DNA of 49,336 bases from Mastigamoeba balamuthi (GCA_902651635.1 CACRSC010000016.1:422764-472099), one strand, 5' to 3'. Counted from the stretch's first letter, positions 1 to 11,492 are shown. Numbers and translations are program-made. The notes: generated by a model not told the origin, from the sequence alone.

Positions 1-1
1 G

Positions 2-127
2 GCCGTCGTGGACCCGCCGTTCCCCTTCTTCCGCTTCCACAGGGGCGAGAGGAAGTCAGCTGCCCGTGTACTGCGGCACTCGCTGGCAGGGTTGTTGCAA
101 TCGGCGAAGGTGTCTTCATCGTCGTAG
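2..127 (+). CDS. Possible 3' end of a gene entering from the left
   Basis: The second reading frame is open from the window edge to a TAG at 125-127, giving 41 codons. The peptide contains the hydrophobic-aromatic string PPFPFFRFHRG followed by a basic, serine-ending tail (AKVSSSS). Codon composition resembles the neighbouring real genes. It is too short for a family call. It could equally be the last exon of a longer gene or a chance open frame. If real, it ends about 440 bp from the converging ankyrin-type gene on the minus strand. Confidence 0.35.
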   Translation, partial: AVVDPPFPFFRFHRGERKSAARVLRHSLAGLLQSAKVSSSS

Positions 128-571
128 ATGCCGCGCGGCTTCGACGACCTGCTCTGTCGCCCTGTCTCGGGCATGCCGCCCTTCCCACAACTCGTCCGTA
201 CGCGCTTCCAGGCTGCGTCACCGCTCGAGCTGCTGCGCCAGGTCACCGCGATGACCCTCGTCCTAGGGTGCCCTTGCCTACTGCGCCTGCTGCGACGCGC
301 ATACCGTGTTCTGCTGCTCGGAGCGAAATCGCTTGCACCGAGTGCCTTGACACCAAACCCACGTGACCGCCCCAGTGCCGGCAGCACCAGCACTCTGCCC
401 CTGCCCGTGAGGACCGCTCTCGCATTCCACTGCCGACAGGGTGTCATAGTGTTGTTGTTCACGCGTCGTTGGCAGACGCTGCCGCTGGGACTGGCGCTGG
501 AGGAGCTCTTGCGCGCACTGACTCGGTCTGAAAACTGCCAGGGGCGGGTGTCCCGTGGGAGGGCTGTGGCC

Positions 572-2203
572 TCAGAAGATGACCGAGCGCGCGAACTCGG
601 TGATGGCGTGCTTGAGCCGCTGCTGGAGGCTGACCTTGCGCACGGCCTTCATGTTCCAGAACTGCACCTTGGTGCTGCCCTCGGCCGCGTCGTGCCTCTC
701 GCGCGCCCTGACGATGCCCTTCCTGCCCCTGTACGTGTACGACCCCGACGGCCTCTTCGAGGACGACGACGACGACGACTGCGAGAGCTGAGACGAGGGC
801 GCGCCGCTGGGCCTGCGGCGCTCGCCCGAGGACGAGCGCAGGCGGCGCGTGATGACCGCGGCCTTCTTCCTGAGGTACGAGAAGCTGCCGCGGAGGACCC
901 TGCTGCCCGCCGACGAGCGCGAGGAGCCGCGCGACGAGGACCGCGGGCAGCCGTCCTCCTCCGAGTCGAACGACGCGTCGACGGCGAAGCAGAACGGGGG
1001 CTCGCGGAGCACGCGCAGCACGCGCTTGCGGCGCAGGCGCACGGCGGCCTCGAGGGCGCCGCTGCGGACCGCGTCGTCGCGCTCGAGGTTGTAGGGCCAC
1101 TGGCCCAGCAGCCGCACGACGTCTGCGTGGCCGTTCCTGCAGGCCAGCAGCAGCGCCTGGCAGTTGTTGGTCGCCGCCTCCTCGCGCCCGAGGCAGAACG
1201 GGTCGCACGCCAGCGCGGCCACGACGCCCGCGTGGCCCTGGGCGCAGGCCGTCCGCAGCGACCAGCAGGCGTCCTGCCGCGCGTCCCAGCCGTTGGCGTG
1301 GACGGGCGCCCGCGCGAGCAGCCGCACAGTCTCCGGGCAGCCCGAGTCGCAGGCCAGCGCCAGGCAGCGCGCGCGCAGGGCCGGGTCGTAGGTCAGCGGC
1401 AGGCGCGTCGCCAGCAGCGCCGAGACGACGCGCGGGTGGCCCAGGGCGCAGGCGTCCGAGAGCCCGCGCTGGGCCGCGCCGAGAAGAGAGTCGGCGGCGA
1501 CGCGCGTGGGCAGCAGAGCGAGCGGGAAGACGACGGACAGCACGCAGGCGTAGCCCTCGCGGCAGGCCTCCTGCACGACGCCGCAGAGGTGCGAGGCGTC
1601 GGCGCAGCCCTCGGCAGCCGCCATGCGGTACGGCGGCGACAGCAGCCGGCGGAGCGTCGCGTCAGACCTGACGTCACGCAGGCGTTTCCCCGGAATTCTC
1701 AGACAATTCCCAAAATATCGGGGGGAGGGTCTTTCCCCGACGTCACGCAGGCATTTGCCCCGGAATTCCCGGATAATTCCGAAAATATCGGGGGAAGGGG
1801 GAGATGCGGGGATCTCTTGCCTGTAGCAGGCGTCCGTGAGTGACGTGACAGCGAGGCGCCTGCGGACGCTCTCGACGCACGCCCAGCGGACGGACCGCGC
1901 GTGCCGGGCGTAGCGCGCGCCGAAGAGGGCCGACCTGAACGGCTCGCGCGAGAGGGCGCGGACGGTCTCGGCGTCGCCGTCGGCCGCGGCCGAGACGAGC
2001 GCCGCGTAGAAGGGCTCGCGCGGGCTGCGACGTTGCGGTGACGTTGCAATGACGTCGCAGGCCGGCCGCGCGAGGGCGCAGGGCAGCGCCAGCGCGAGGC
2101 AGACGAGGTCGCGCGAGCGCGAGAGGAGCGGGAGGACGTCGCGGCGCAGCTGCCAGGCGGTCTCGAGCTGCTGCGCCAGCGCGGGGGGTGTCGGCGGCTG
2201 CAT
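572..2203 (-). CDS. Ankyrin-type repeat protein (copy 1) with Ser/Arg-rich tail
   Basis: Start ATG at 2203. Exons are 2203-1821 and 1667-572 if the 153-nt GC-AG intron is removed (about 492 aa; 543 aa if it is retained). The N-terminus has an LETAWQLRRDVLPLLS block that is nearly repeated (LETCWQLRWHVIPRLS) in the gene at 37381-39024, so the two form a family. The body carries degenerate ankyrin units of the form DACALGHPRVVSALL, ACAQGHAGVVAALA and ACRNGHADVVRLL. The C-terminal third is rich in Ser and Arg with a run of seven serines, then a basic segment. Splicing the intron joins ...DACYR to SDATLRRLLSPPY, which matches the repeat AASRGFAGVLRRLLLPPF of copy 2. Known: ankyrin repeats mediate protein contacts. 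The partner is unknown. Confidence 0.75.
   Translation of the reverse strand: MQPPTPPALAQQLETAWQLRRDVLPLLSRSRDLVCLALALPCALARPACDVIATSPQRRSPREPFYAALVSAAADGDAETVRALSREPFRSALFGARYARHARSVRWACVESVRRRLAVTSLTDACYRQEIPASPPSPDIFGIIREFRGKCLRDVGERPSPRYFGNCLRIPGKRLRDVRSDATLRRLLSPPYRMAAAEGCADASHLCGVVQEACREGYACVLSVVFPLALLPTRVAADSLLGAAQRGLSDACALGHPRVVSALLATRLPLTYDPALRARCLALACDSGCPETVRLLARAPVHANGWDARQDACWSLRTACAQGHAGVVAALACDPFCLGREEAATNNCQALLLACRNGHADVVRLLGQWPYNLERDDAVRSGALEAAVRLRRKRVLRVLREPPFCFAVDASFDSEEDGCPRSSSRGSSRSSAGSRVLRGSFSYLRKKAAVITRRLRSSSGERRRPSGAPSSQLSQSSSSSSSKRPSGSYTYRGRKGIVRARERHDAAEGSTKVQFWNMKAVRKVSLQQRLKHAITEFARSVIF
1668..1820 (-). repeat. Probable GC-AG intron made of two tandem ~70-bp units
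   Basis: On the minus strand, the donor is CTACAG/GCAAGA and the acceptor GTGACGTCAG. The interval consists of two imperfect direct repeats. Each contains CCCGATATTTT, a GAATTCCGGGG stretch and a closing CTGCGTGACGTC. Its length is divisible by three and it has no stop, so an ORF caller would read through it. Removing it restores an ankyrin-like unit that matches the paralogue, which is why I favour an intron. Confidence 0.6.
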
Positions 2204-2579
2204 CCGCGAGTGAAGAGCTCTGCACGTTTGGGAGAGCCGAGGAATCAAGGGAATCAAGGGGGCGAAGATATCAAGGGGGCACGCGTCCCCACGCGCACAG
2301 AAGCAGCAGATCTGATAAGGAATTTATCCCGGTTTGGTTATTTCGACTAAAATCAATGGGTTTGGGCCACGGGGTGGGAAATTTCCTGCCCGTCGTTGTG
2401 CATTGCGAATCCCCTGCGAAAGACCACGAGCCCGTCCCAATCACAAGAGCGGGAATGTGCACCCCGAGCGTGTGCGCTCTGTTCGGCTATTGCCGGTTGC
2501 CCGGATTGATCTGAATCTTGATTTGTCGGTGTGTCGAATATCCCGGGATATCTTTGCTCTCTGTTGGCGCGCGCGAAAG
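2204..2579. other. Divergent intergenic region
   Basis: This separates the start of the ankyrin-type gene (-) from the start of the CWF19-like gene (+), so it must hold both promoters. It is less GC-rich than the flanking exons. I recognise no defined element. Confidence 0.5.
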
Positions 2580-4585
2580 ATGGCTACGGCAGTCAAAGTG
2601 TACCGCCCGCCCTCTCGTTGCGCCGCGTCTCCCGCGCCTCCTCACCGCGTCCACCGCGTTTGCGCCGCGCTCCCCTCCTCTCCCGTCCCAGCATCGTGTG
2701 CGGCGACGTGCGCGGCCGCCTGCGCCAGCTGTGCGACCACGTGGGCGCGCTCAACGCCAAGAAGGGCCCCTTCGACCTCTGCCTCTGCGTCGGCGACTTC
2801 TTCGGCGGCCTCTCGGGCAGGCTCGCCGGCGCCCACGCCTCCTCCTCCTCCTCCCTCTTCGCCACGGAGCTCTCGGACTACCGCAACGGCGTCCGCAAAG
2901 GTCGCTCGCTCCCCGCAATTCAATTGATTTCGCGCCCCAAAACTCAAATCGAAATTCGATTCCGTTCGGTTACGGTTATTTTTTTCTCGCCGCAGTTCCG
3001 CTGCCGACGTACTTCATCGCCGGGGCGGGCGCCAACGACGCCAAGGAGCTCGAGGGCATGGAGAACGGCGGCCGCGTCTGCGACAACCTCTTCTTCCTCG
3101 GTGCCCTCCGCATTTCAATTGATTGATATTCGGTCATCCCCGGTTCGGTTTTTGCACCGCATCCGCTCAATGGCCCCTCCACCCTTTCCGCCGACCCGCA
3201 GGGAGGTACGGCATCAAGACGGTCAGCGGCCTGCGCGTGGCGTTCATGTCGGGGACCGAGAGCGCCCGCGGGCCCTTTGCGTGCTGCACCGCAGAGGCCG
3301 TCGAGGAGCTCGCGGCCGTGGCCTCGCAGCGGCAGGCCGACGGCCAGCCCGCGGGCGTCGACGTCTTCCTCTCGAACCAGTGGCCCGCCGGCTGGCAGCG
3401 CAACGTCGCGCCGGCCTCGCTGCCCCGGGGCGGCGCCGGTGGGCCCGTCGCGGGCTCGGCAGCGGTCGCGCGGGCCGCAGAGGCGCTGAAGCCGCGCTAC
3501 CACTTCGCGGCCCTCGAGAACGTCTGGTACTCGCGGCCGCCGTACCGCAACACGGGCGCGCAGGGCAGCCCGCGCTACTTCACGACGCGCTTCTACGCCC
3601 TGGGCTGCGCCTTCGACCCGCAGCAGAAGGCCCGCCGTCCCCGCCGCCGCCTCTGCGCCGCTGACTTGGTTTTTTTCTCTCCGGTGCGCAGTACCTCTAC
3701 GCCATCGCAGCGAAGCCCATCGCGAGCATCGAGTCCGAGGCAGAGCCCGCGGACACGACGGACAGCCCGTGGTCCGGCGCGCCTGTGCAGCAGCTCGCGC
3801 CTGCGGCGGCCGTGGCAGCGCTGCCCGAGGCCCCCGCGCAGCCGTGGCGGTGGTCGCGCACTGGCGGCGACTCGGGGGGCCCGGACCACAAGCGCCAGCG
3901 CAGGCAGCAGCAGCAGCAGCAGCAGCAGGACGGGCGGCCCGTGGGGTGCTGGTTCTGCCTGAGCAGCCCGCAGGTGGAGGCGCACCTCGTGGCGAGCATC
4001 GGGACGCAGTGCTACGTGGCGATGGCCAAGGGCGGGCTCAGCGGCCACCACGTCGTCCTCGTGCCCGTGCAGCACCGCGCCGCCTGCTCGCTGCTCTCGG
4101 CCGAGGCGTGGGACGAGACGGAGCGCTACCTGCGGGCGCTGCGCGGGGCCCTGGCCTGCGCGGGCGAGTCCGCCGTCGTGTTTGAGCGGTTCGTGGCGTC
4201 GACCAAGACGATGCACGCGCACCTGCAGGTCGTGCCGCTGCCCGAGGCCATCACCGAGGACGTCGTCGAGGAGGCATTCAGGGCCGAGGCCTCCAAGCAC
4301 GGCGCGAGCTTCCGCGAGCTCCGCGGGGCCGAGGAGACGCTGGCCGGGGCCGCGGGCGAGGACCCCTACTTCTTCGTCGAGCTGCCCAGCGGCCGGCGGC
4401 TGCTGGCGAGCGTCGGCCCGCGCTTCCCGATACAGTTCGGGCGCGAGGTGCTCGCCGGGGTGCTGGGGTGCCCCGAGAGGGCCGACTGGCACGCGTGCGT
4501 CGTGGCCAGGCCGCAGGAGGAGGCGGCGACCGCGCAGTTCAAGTCGCTCTTTGCCAAGTTCGACCCCGAGAACCCGCAGCATTGA
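2580..4585 (+). CDS. CWF19-like (CwfJ/Drn1 family) RNA-processing protein
   Basis: Five exons: 2580-2599, 2692-2900, 2996-3100, 3202-3629 and 3692-4585, giving 551 aa, close to the 538 aa of animal CWF19L1. The N-terminal metallophosphoesterase-like part reads VIVCGDVRGRLRQL with LCLCVGDFFGG, then YFIAGAGANDAKELEG and FLGRYGIKTVSGLRVAF. A linker carries eight glutamines (CAG run near 3904). The CwfJ C-terminal part has CWFCLSSPQVEAHLVASIG, GHHVVLVPVQH and the HIT-like KTMHAHLQVVPLP. All phases agree: the first intron splits a Val codon, and the fourth starts with GC (CAGCAGAAG/GCCCGC) and is phase 0. Known: relatives act in spliceosome disassembly and lariat turnover; nuclear location is inferred. 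Confidence 0.9.
3630..3691 (+). other. GC-AG intron in the CWF19-like gene
   Basis: The exon ends CAGCAGAAG, the intron starts GCCCGC and ends TGCGCAG. A GC donor keeps phase 0 on both sides. The nearest GT (3636) would shift the frame of the next exon. Confidence 0.75.
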
Positions 4586-4792
4586 GCGCCGAGCCGCGGA
4601 CCAACGCTGCAATACACCGCCGCTGTCGTGCCCCGCCTCCGTGGCCGGTGCTACGCTCCCGCCGGCGTCGTTGCCGCGTGGAGTTCCCAAAGTTCAACTT
4701 TTTGTGCGGCAGTTGTGCAGTGCGCGGGCGAAATGGAACAAAATATCCAGGCCGGGAGATCTCCGCAGGGGGCAGTCAGTACTGAGCGGAAA

Positions 4793-5617
4793 ATGAGAGG
4801 TGCAGAGGCCCTCCTGGAGCTCGACAGCGCTGTCTTCGCGCGCATCGCCTCGTTCCTGTCCCCCAAGGCACCCCCCCGCCCTCTCTCGAGCGGCTGCCCG
4901 CGGTCTCTGTGCTGAGCCCGCGTCCGCGGAACGACCGCGACCTCTCCCGCAGGACATCTGTGCGCTGTCGCTGGTCTGCAGGCGCACCCTCGAGGCCCTC
5001 CGCTGCGACGCCCTCTGGATGGGTGCTGCCCCCCCTCGCCCTCGCACGCCACCCGCTGACACGCGCGGGCAGAGGTCGCGCAGCGGCTGGTGCTGAGCAG
5101 GCCGCCGTCGCTCGAGTGCCTCTCGTGGTGGCAGTCGATGCGCTACCTGCCCTTCGTGGGCGCCTGGCACGAGTCCTGGTCCGACGTCTTCTGCAACTCC
5201 AACATCGTCGTCCGCGCAGACGCCGCGGCCAGCAGCAGCAGCAGCAGCAACAGCAACAGCGCGCAGTCGCCGGCGCCGTCGTCGGCTGCGGAGGTGTCGC
5301 TGCGCGTGCGGATGGGCACCGACGAGGGCAAGCCAGAGTCCACGTGGGAGGTCTCGGACGTCTCGTTCGACGGCAGGACGCTGGCGTTCCGCACGCGCGG
5401 GGGCACCAGCGGGTGGTCGTTCGCCTACGAGGCCCGCAGGAGCGCCGCGGGCTCCGCGGGCCCCGCGGTGCTGCGCCTGCGCGTGCAGCGCCTCTGCCCG
5501 GACCCCATGGTCTTCTGGGGGTTCCTGCTCCGCGCGGACTACAGACACGCGTCCGCGCGCCTCGCCGAGTACGACAGGTGGAAGGAGCGCTTCGACGACG
5601 ACCGAGACAAGTGGTGA
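4793..5617 (+). CDS. F-box protein (copy A)
   Basis: Exons 4793-4867, 4953-5022 and 5073-5617 encode 229 aa. The F-box spans about residues 3-55: ELDSAVFARIASFLSPK, then DICALSLVCRRTLEAL and RCDALWM. A serine/asparagine run follows near residue 100. The C-terminal domain (TWEVSDVSFDGRTLAF, SGWSFAYEARR, MVFWGFLLRADY) is shared with the F-box gene at 33100-33893, with the same two intron positions and phases. The first intron starts with GC (CCCAAG/GCACCC) in both. An in-frame ATG at 4733 would add 20 aa; I chose 4793 because the paralogue starts at the matching place. Known: F-box proteins recruit substrates to SCF ubiquitin ligases. The C-terminal domain is not a family I can name. Confidence 0.82.
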
Positions 5618-5746
5618 CGCGGGCCCCCCAATTGTGTTTGCGAGTTTGCGTTGTTTACTCAATTGAATTCGATACAAAAACAAAATTGTGGTTTGTCAGT
5701 TCCAGCACACAAGGCGAGCCTCGGGTGCCACGCGTGCGCGTGGCGC

Positions 5747-8108
5747 TCAGAGGCCCTTGCCTGCCGGTTGAATCACAGAGGCGTCGCCGCACTGGCGGAG
5801 CGTGTCGCAGCGCGACTGGAGGAACGGGGCACACTTGGGGCACACGGACATGACGCTCTCGTAGAGCTCGCACGCGTCGTCGTTCCTGCCCTCGTCGACG
5901 GCCCCGGAGGCCTTAGTCATCGCGTTGGCGGCGAAGAGCTGCTCGGGCGTCGCCATGTAGGTCTCGGCGACGAGCTCGAAGACCTCCTCGGGCTCGCTGA
6001 ACCCCTTGATGGCGCACCTGCCGAGCCTGGCGGTCACGTAGTCGGGGCTGACGGCGTCGTGGACGCCGCGGGACACGAGGACACGGCTGCCAAATAACTT
6101 GTTGAGGGGCTCGAGCCTGGCGGCGAGGTTGACGGGGCTGCCCAGCACCGTGTACTGGAAGTGCCTGCTCGACCCGCTGTTGCCCACGTACACCGGCCCA
6201 GACGCGATGCCGATCCTGCAGTTGAGCACGGGCAGCCCCTGTGCAGCGGCCTTCTTCTGCAGCTCCGGCAGGTCGCGGAGCACAGCGAGCGCGAACTGGC
6301 ACGCTTGGACCTGTGGGTGTAATGCAGCCAGGTCCAATGAGAGAAGTTCAACGGCAACTGCGAGTTGCCAGGGAGCGTGGGAGATACCTGATGGCGGTCC
6401 TTGTTCTTTCCGAAGTGGCCCCAGAAGGCCATGACGCAGTCTCCGATGATCTTGTCGACGATGCCGTGGGTGGCCTCGACGTTGAATGTCACCATGTCCA
6501 TGAAGTCCGTAAAGGCCTGCAGCATCAGGCGCGTGTCGGCCTTCTCCATCGTCCCGGTGAAGTTCTCGATGTCGCAGAAGATGATCGTGCAGTTCTCCTC
6601 CACCACGCCCAACTTGGCCACGCCGCCGTCGGCCACCAGGTACCTCAGAACTTGGATGGGAACGTACTGCACCAAAATATAAGAATAAAAAAAGAAGCGA
6701 GAGGGAAAAAGAAAGGAGACCTTGTGGAAGCTCTGGAGGACATTCCACATCTTGTCCATGCTGTCCTGGATCTGCTTGATCTCGTGCAGTTTGCTCTTGG
6801 GAGCACTTGCGAGCCCCTCGATGTCCTGGAGGCTCGCGATGAACCCTATCTGCTTGGCCAGCGACCCCAGGGGCCTGGCCATCATCATCGCCAGCGCGAC
6901 AGACGCAGCCAGCGAGACCACGAGGGCCGCGAGGGTGATGCCGACGGTGACATAGATGCTCTTCTGGATGTCGTTGTAGTAGTCCGAGAGCGGGATGGCC
7001 ACGAAGAGGTACATCGCAGGGAACCCAGTCCCCTGCTGCGCGTCGATCAGCCTCAGGTGCACCTGGTACTTCTTCCCGTTCAGCACCCGCGTCCCCAGCT
7101 TGTCGTACGAGCCACTCCTCATCATGGATCGCGCTTCCCGCCCCACAGCGCGCGTGAGGGCGTCGGAGCTGTCGTTGACGGTGATCATCATCCCCGTGAC
7201 GCTGTCGCTCGTCGACGCGTTGGTGCTCGTCGCCACCAGCTCGTCCGTGTCGATGGCCACCAGCCACATGCTGCCCGTCTTGCCGATGGCCTTGCCCTTG
7301 AAGAACTCCACGAGGTCCGCAAAGTACACCGAGACCTTGGCGACGCCGCAGAGCTGCCCGGCAGAGTCGTGGAACGACGTGGTGACGGGGACGCTGGGCC
7401 CCCAGTTGACGGGCTGCGAGGCGTACGCAGCGCCCCACGTCAGCAGTCCTGGCCTCGCGACGCTCTGCACGTACCACGGCCGCAGGCGGGCGTCGTAGAC
7501 TCCTGGAAGCTGATAGTGAGTTGGGGTGTTAACATTCATTGGGTACCGATGCCTGTCTGGAAGATGAGGTCCCCCACGGACATCTCGTCGGTGTTAGGGT
7601 CGCTGACGCCGACCCAGCCGAACTGCTGGGCTGTGGTGCCGTTGGGCAGCTGCATCTGCTGCGCCCACACTGTCGGCCTGCTGTTGGCCCCCACTGTGCT
7701 CTCGTCCTCCCAGTACGACGACGCGCACGTCCCGTGCCTGCCGCCAACCCGCACGTTCCACCGCACCCTGTTGGAGATGCGCGCCTGCTGCGCCATGCAC
7801 GCCCTCCACAGCCCCGCCCACGTGGCGTTGAAGAGCGGGTCCAGCGGGTCGCAGAGGTGCGCCGTGTTGCTGACAGTCCAGTTGAGTGCCAGCAGCGCAG
7901 AGGCCGCGTCCTGGAGCTCGGAGCTGAGGTCCTGGGCGACGCCCTCGCCGATCTCGTCCATGAGCTGTCCCATGAGGGCCTTGGTGGAGTCTGTGGCGCA
8001 GACGTACCACGCGACCCACTGGGGCACCGCAGCCAGCAGAACGATGGCCAGCACCATCACTGCGATGCCCGTCCGCAGCGAGAGAGCAACCTCGCGGAGC
8101 CTCTTCAT
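5747..8108 (-). CDS. Transmembrane class III adenylate cyclase with dCache-like sensor (copy 1)
   Basis: Exons 8108-7547, 7502-6721, 6666-6388 and 6310-5747 encode 728 aa. A first membrane segment lies near residues 13-37 (IAVMVLAIVLLAAVPQWVAW). The outside part (about 40-365) has N-glycosylation-type NWT, NAT and NGT sites and the dCache hallmark GVYDARLRPWYVQSV with GKTGSMWLVAIDTDELVAT. A second membrane segment lies near 368-395, then a short helical linker. The cyclase domain has the metal-binding CDIENFT and DKIIGD motifs and YTVLGSPVNLAARLE, so the base-selecting pair is Lys/Thr, typical of adenylate cyclases of bacterial type. A tail of about 70 aa follows. Predicted role: ligand-controlled cAMP synthesis at the cell surface. 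It is a tandem duplicate of 8601-10989. Confidence 0.88.
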
Positions 8109-8600
8109 CCTGAGTCGCGATTATACAGTGCGCTTTCCGTGCGACGGGAATAGCACCGCACGCAGTGCAATCTGACAGCCCCGCACTTCGTGCATATTCC
8201 TCGGAGCTTCCCCTTCAGGCTCCGCCACGGCCTCGCTATTCTTAGGGCCGAAGGCCGAAGCACTCCCGATCTAATAGCGAACCTCAGTGCGCCGGCTCGC
8301 GGTCGCACTGCTCTCCGTGTCTGCTGCGAACTGATCAGGCGCGCGCAATGATGTGTATACTCTGCCTAATTTGGGGGCAGTAGTGCACCTGGGGGGAAAA
8401 GCACAAGGCCAAGCAAATTTACAGCTGGGCACCTCCGCCAGCAGCTGTCCCGATGCTTCCGTAAATCGCTCCGAGCCTTTGTCATATACCACCGAGCGAG
8501 GCCTAGAAGAAAACACAGCGATGGAAGACAGGCATAATGAGTGGGGTTCATTACGACCAATGGGATGCCGAACAATACAGGCTCGTGTTATCACGGGCTG
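8109..8600. other. Spacer between tandem cyclase genes
   Basis: This holds the upstream region of cyclase copy 1 and the 3' flank of copy 2. No gene is supported. The sequence is of mixed composition. Confidence 0.5.
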
Positions 8601-10989
8601 TCAGACACCCTTTCCAGCAGGTATCATGACGGAGGGGTCGCCACATGAGCTCAGGGCCTCGCAACGCGACCGCGCGTAGACAGCGCTCCTGGGGCACGAC
8701 GACACAACGTTCTCCAGCAGGTCGCGAGCGTCGTCGAGCCTTCCCTCGTCGACGGCAACCGAGGCCTTGGTCAGGGTGTTGGCGGCGAAGAGCTGCTCTG
8801 GCGTCGCGAGCCTCGACTCGGCGACGAGCTCGAAGACCTCCTCGGGCTCGCTGAAACCCTTGATGGCGCACTTCCCGAACCTCGAGGTCACGTAGCTGCC
8901 ACTCACGGCGTCGTGGACGCTGCGGGAAACGAGGACGCGGCTGCCAAAGAACTTGTTGAGGGGCTCGAGCCTGGCGGCGAGGTTGACAGGGCTGCCTAGC
9001 ACAGTGTACTGGAAGTGCCTGCTCGACCCGCTGTTGCCCACGTAAACCGGCCCAGACGCGATGCCGATCCTGCAGTTGAGCACGGGCAGCCCCTGTGCAG
9101 CGGCCTTCTTCTGCAGCTCCGGCAGGTCGCGGAGCACAGCGAGCGCGAATTGGCACGCTTGTGTCTATGGGGAGCATAATACCAAGGCGGAGACAAATGA
9201 GACCAGCGGAGCTAGCATTGAGGGAGCAGTTGACAAGACCTGGTGGTGGTTCTTTGACTTGCCAAAGTGGCCCCAGAAGGCCATGACGCAGTCGCCGATG
9301 ATCTTGTCGACGATGCCGTGGGTGGCCTCGACGTCGAAGGTCACCATGTCCATGAAGTCCGTGAAGGCCTGCAGCATCAGGCGCGTGTCGGCCTTCTCCA
9401 TCGTCCCGGTGAAGTTCTCGATGTCGCAGAAGATGATCGTGCAGTTCTCCTCCACCACGCCCAGCTTGGCCACGCCGCCGTCGGCCACCAGGTACCTCAG
9501 AACTTGAATCGGAACGTACTGCATGGCATCCAATTGAGGGATTGTTTCATTTCGAAAAATGGCTGAGTGCTTTCTACCTTGTGGAAGCTCTGGAGGACGT
9601 TCCACATCTTGTCCATGCTGTCCTGGATCTGCTTGATCTCGTGCAGTTTGCTCTTGGGAGTAGTTGAGAGCCCCTCGATGTCCTGGAGGCTCGCGATGGC
9701 TCCGATCTGCTTGGCTAGCGACCCCAGGGGCCGCGCGATCATCAGGGCCAGCGCTACAGACGCTGCAAGCGAGACCACGAGCGCCGCGAGGGTGATGCCG
9801 ACGGTGACATAGATGCTCTTCTGGATGTCGTTGTAGTAGTCCGAGAGCGGGATGGCCACGAAGAGATACATCGCAGGGAACCCAGTCCCCTGCTGCGCGT
9901 CGATCAGCCTCAGGTGCACCTGGTACTTCTGCCCAGCCAGAGTCCGCGTCCCCAGGCTGTCGTACTCGTTAGCGCGCATCATGGAGCGTGCGGCCCGGCC
10001 CATAGCCCTCGTGAGGGCTTCGGAGCTGTCGTTGACTGTGATCATCATCCCCGTGACGCTGTCGCTCGTCGACGCGTTGGTGCTCGTCGCCACCAGCTCG
10101 TCCGTGCCGATGGCCACAAGCCACATGCTGCCCGTCTTGCCAATGGCCTTGCCCTTGAAGAACTCCACGAGGTCCGCAAAGTACACCGAGACCTTGGCGA
10201 CTCCGCACAGCTTCCCCTCCGAGTCGTGGAACGACGTGGTGACGGGGACACTGGGCCCCCAGTTGACGGGCTGCGAGGCGTACGCAGCGCCCCACGTCAG
10301 CAGTCCTGGCCTCGCGACGCTCTGCGCGTACCACGGCCGCAGGCGGGAGTCGTAGACTCCTAATGTGCCGAAGGCCGATGAGCGAAGATGCAATGAACCG
10401 ACTTCATTTTTTCAAATTTCGGTGTCTTACCGAGGGGGGTCGAGTAGATGAGGTCCCCGACGGACATTGCATTGGACAGCGGGTCGCTGACGCCAACCCA
10501 GCCGAACTGCTGGGCTGTGGTGCCGTTGGGCAGCTGCATCTGCTGCGCCCACACTGTCGGCCTGCCGTTGGCCCCCACTGTGCTCTCGTCCTCCCAGTAC
10601 GACGACGCGCACGTCCCGTGCCTGCCGCCAACCCGCACGTTCCACCGCGCCCTGTTGGAGATGCGCGCCTGCTGTGCCATGCACGCCCTCCACAGCCCCG
10701 CCCACGTGGCGTTGAAGAGCGGGTCCAGCGGGTCGCAGAGGTGCGCCGTGTTGCTGACAGTCCAGTTGAGCGCCAGCAGCGCAGAGGCCGCGTCCTGGAG
10801 CTCGGAGCTGAGGTCCTGGGCGACGCCCTCGCCGATCTCGTCCATGAGCTGGCCCATGAGGGTCTTGGTGGAGTCCGTGGCGCAGACGTACCACGCGACC
10901 CACTGGGGCACCGCAGCCAGCAGCACAATGGCCAGCACCATCACTGCGATGCCCGTCCGCAGCGACAGGGCGCGCTCGTGCAGCTTCAT
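8601..10989 (-). CDS. Transmembrane class III adenylate cyclase with dCache-like sensor (copy 2)
   Basis: Exons 10989-10431, 10359-9578, 9518-9240 and 9164-8601 encode 727 aa. Exons 2-4 have exactly the lengths of copy 1 (782, 279 and 564 nt), and exon 1 is one codon shorter. Architecture matches copy 1: N-terminal membrane segment, dCache-like outside part (VYDSRLRPWYAQSV), second membrane segment, linker and catalytic domain with CDIENFT, DKIIGD and GSPVNLAARLE. Differences cluster in the first residues, the distal sensor and the C-terminal tail (DARDLLENVVSSCPRSAVY in copy 2). The introns (71, 59 and 75 nt) do not align with those of copy 1 (44, 54 and 77 nt). Likely the same enzyme with a slightly different input. 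Confidence 0.88.
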
Positions 10990-11492
10990 CTCTGTCTCTG
11001 CGGCCTGTGTGAGCACGGGCTCCAATATTAGCGAGTGAGCGAACGCTGTTCGATCGCAGATGCACCGATTGGCCCGAATTTGTGGCTTCCGTTGGCAGCT
11101 CCGCCGAGGAAAAGTTGCTTCGAATCGTCCGAATTCCGCTTTTGAGAGCTGCAGCACGCAGTGCAGGGTACCGATATAGCGCGTGCTCGGGCATGAAGGC
11201 CTAGTGCTCCCTGTTCCTCCGGCGCTCAAAGGAAGTTCTGTTTCCATGCCATTTGCGGACCAGCCGCAGAATTGAAGCGATGCCGTGAGCGCCGACGTCG
11301 CTCGCTATTTTTGGCTGTTACATCTCGCCGCACGTTGCCACGAGGTCGCCGACCACAATGGGGAGAAGTGCGGTGCTCCGATAGTCCCCCCAATCGCGAT
11401 AGGCAATTTGTATTTGCGGGCTTGGCGGAGCGGCTACTCGGAGCACTCGAGGAGAACTGCGCGGACCGAGGAGTCACCGAACCCCCGGAGCC
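10990..11492. other. Spacer between cyclase genes
   Basis: This contains the upstream region of cyclase copy 2 and the 3' flank of the MEDS-cyclase gene. No further gene or repeat is evident. Confidence 0.5.

Noticed and set aside
128-1843. 571-codon open frame on the plus strand
   Set aside because: Mirror frame of the minus-strand ankyrin-type gene; the translation is Arg/Ala-rich with no family features.
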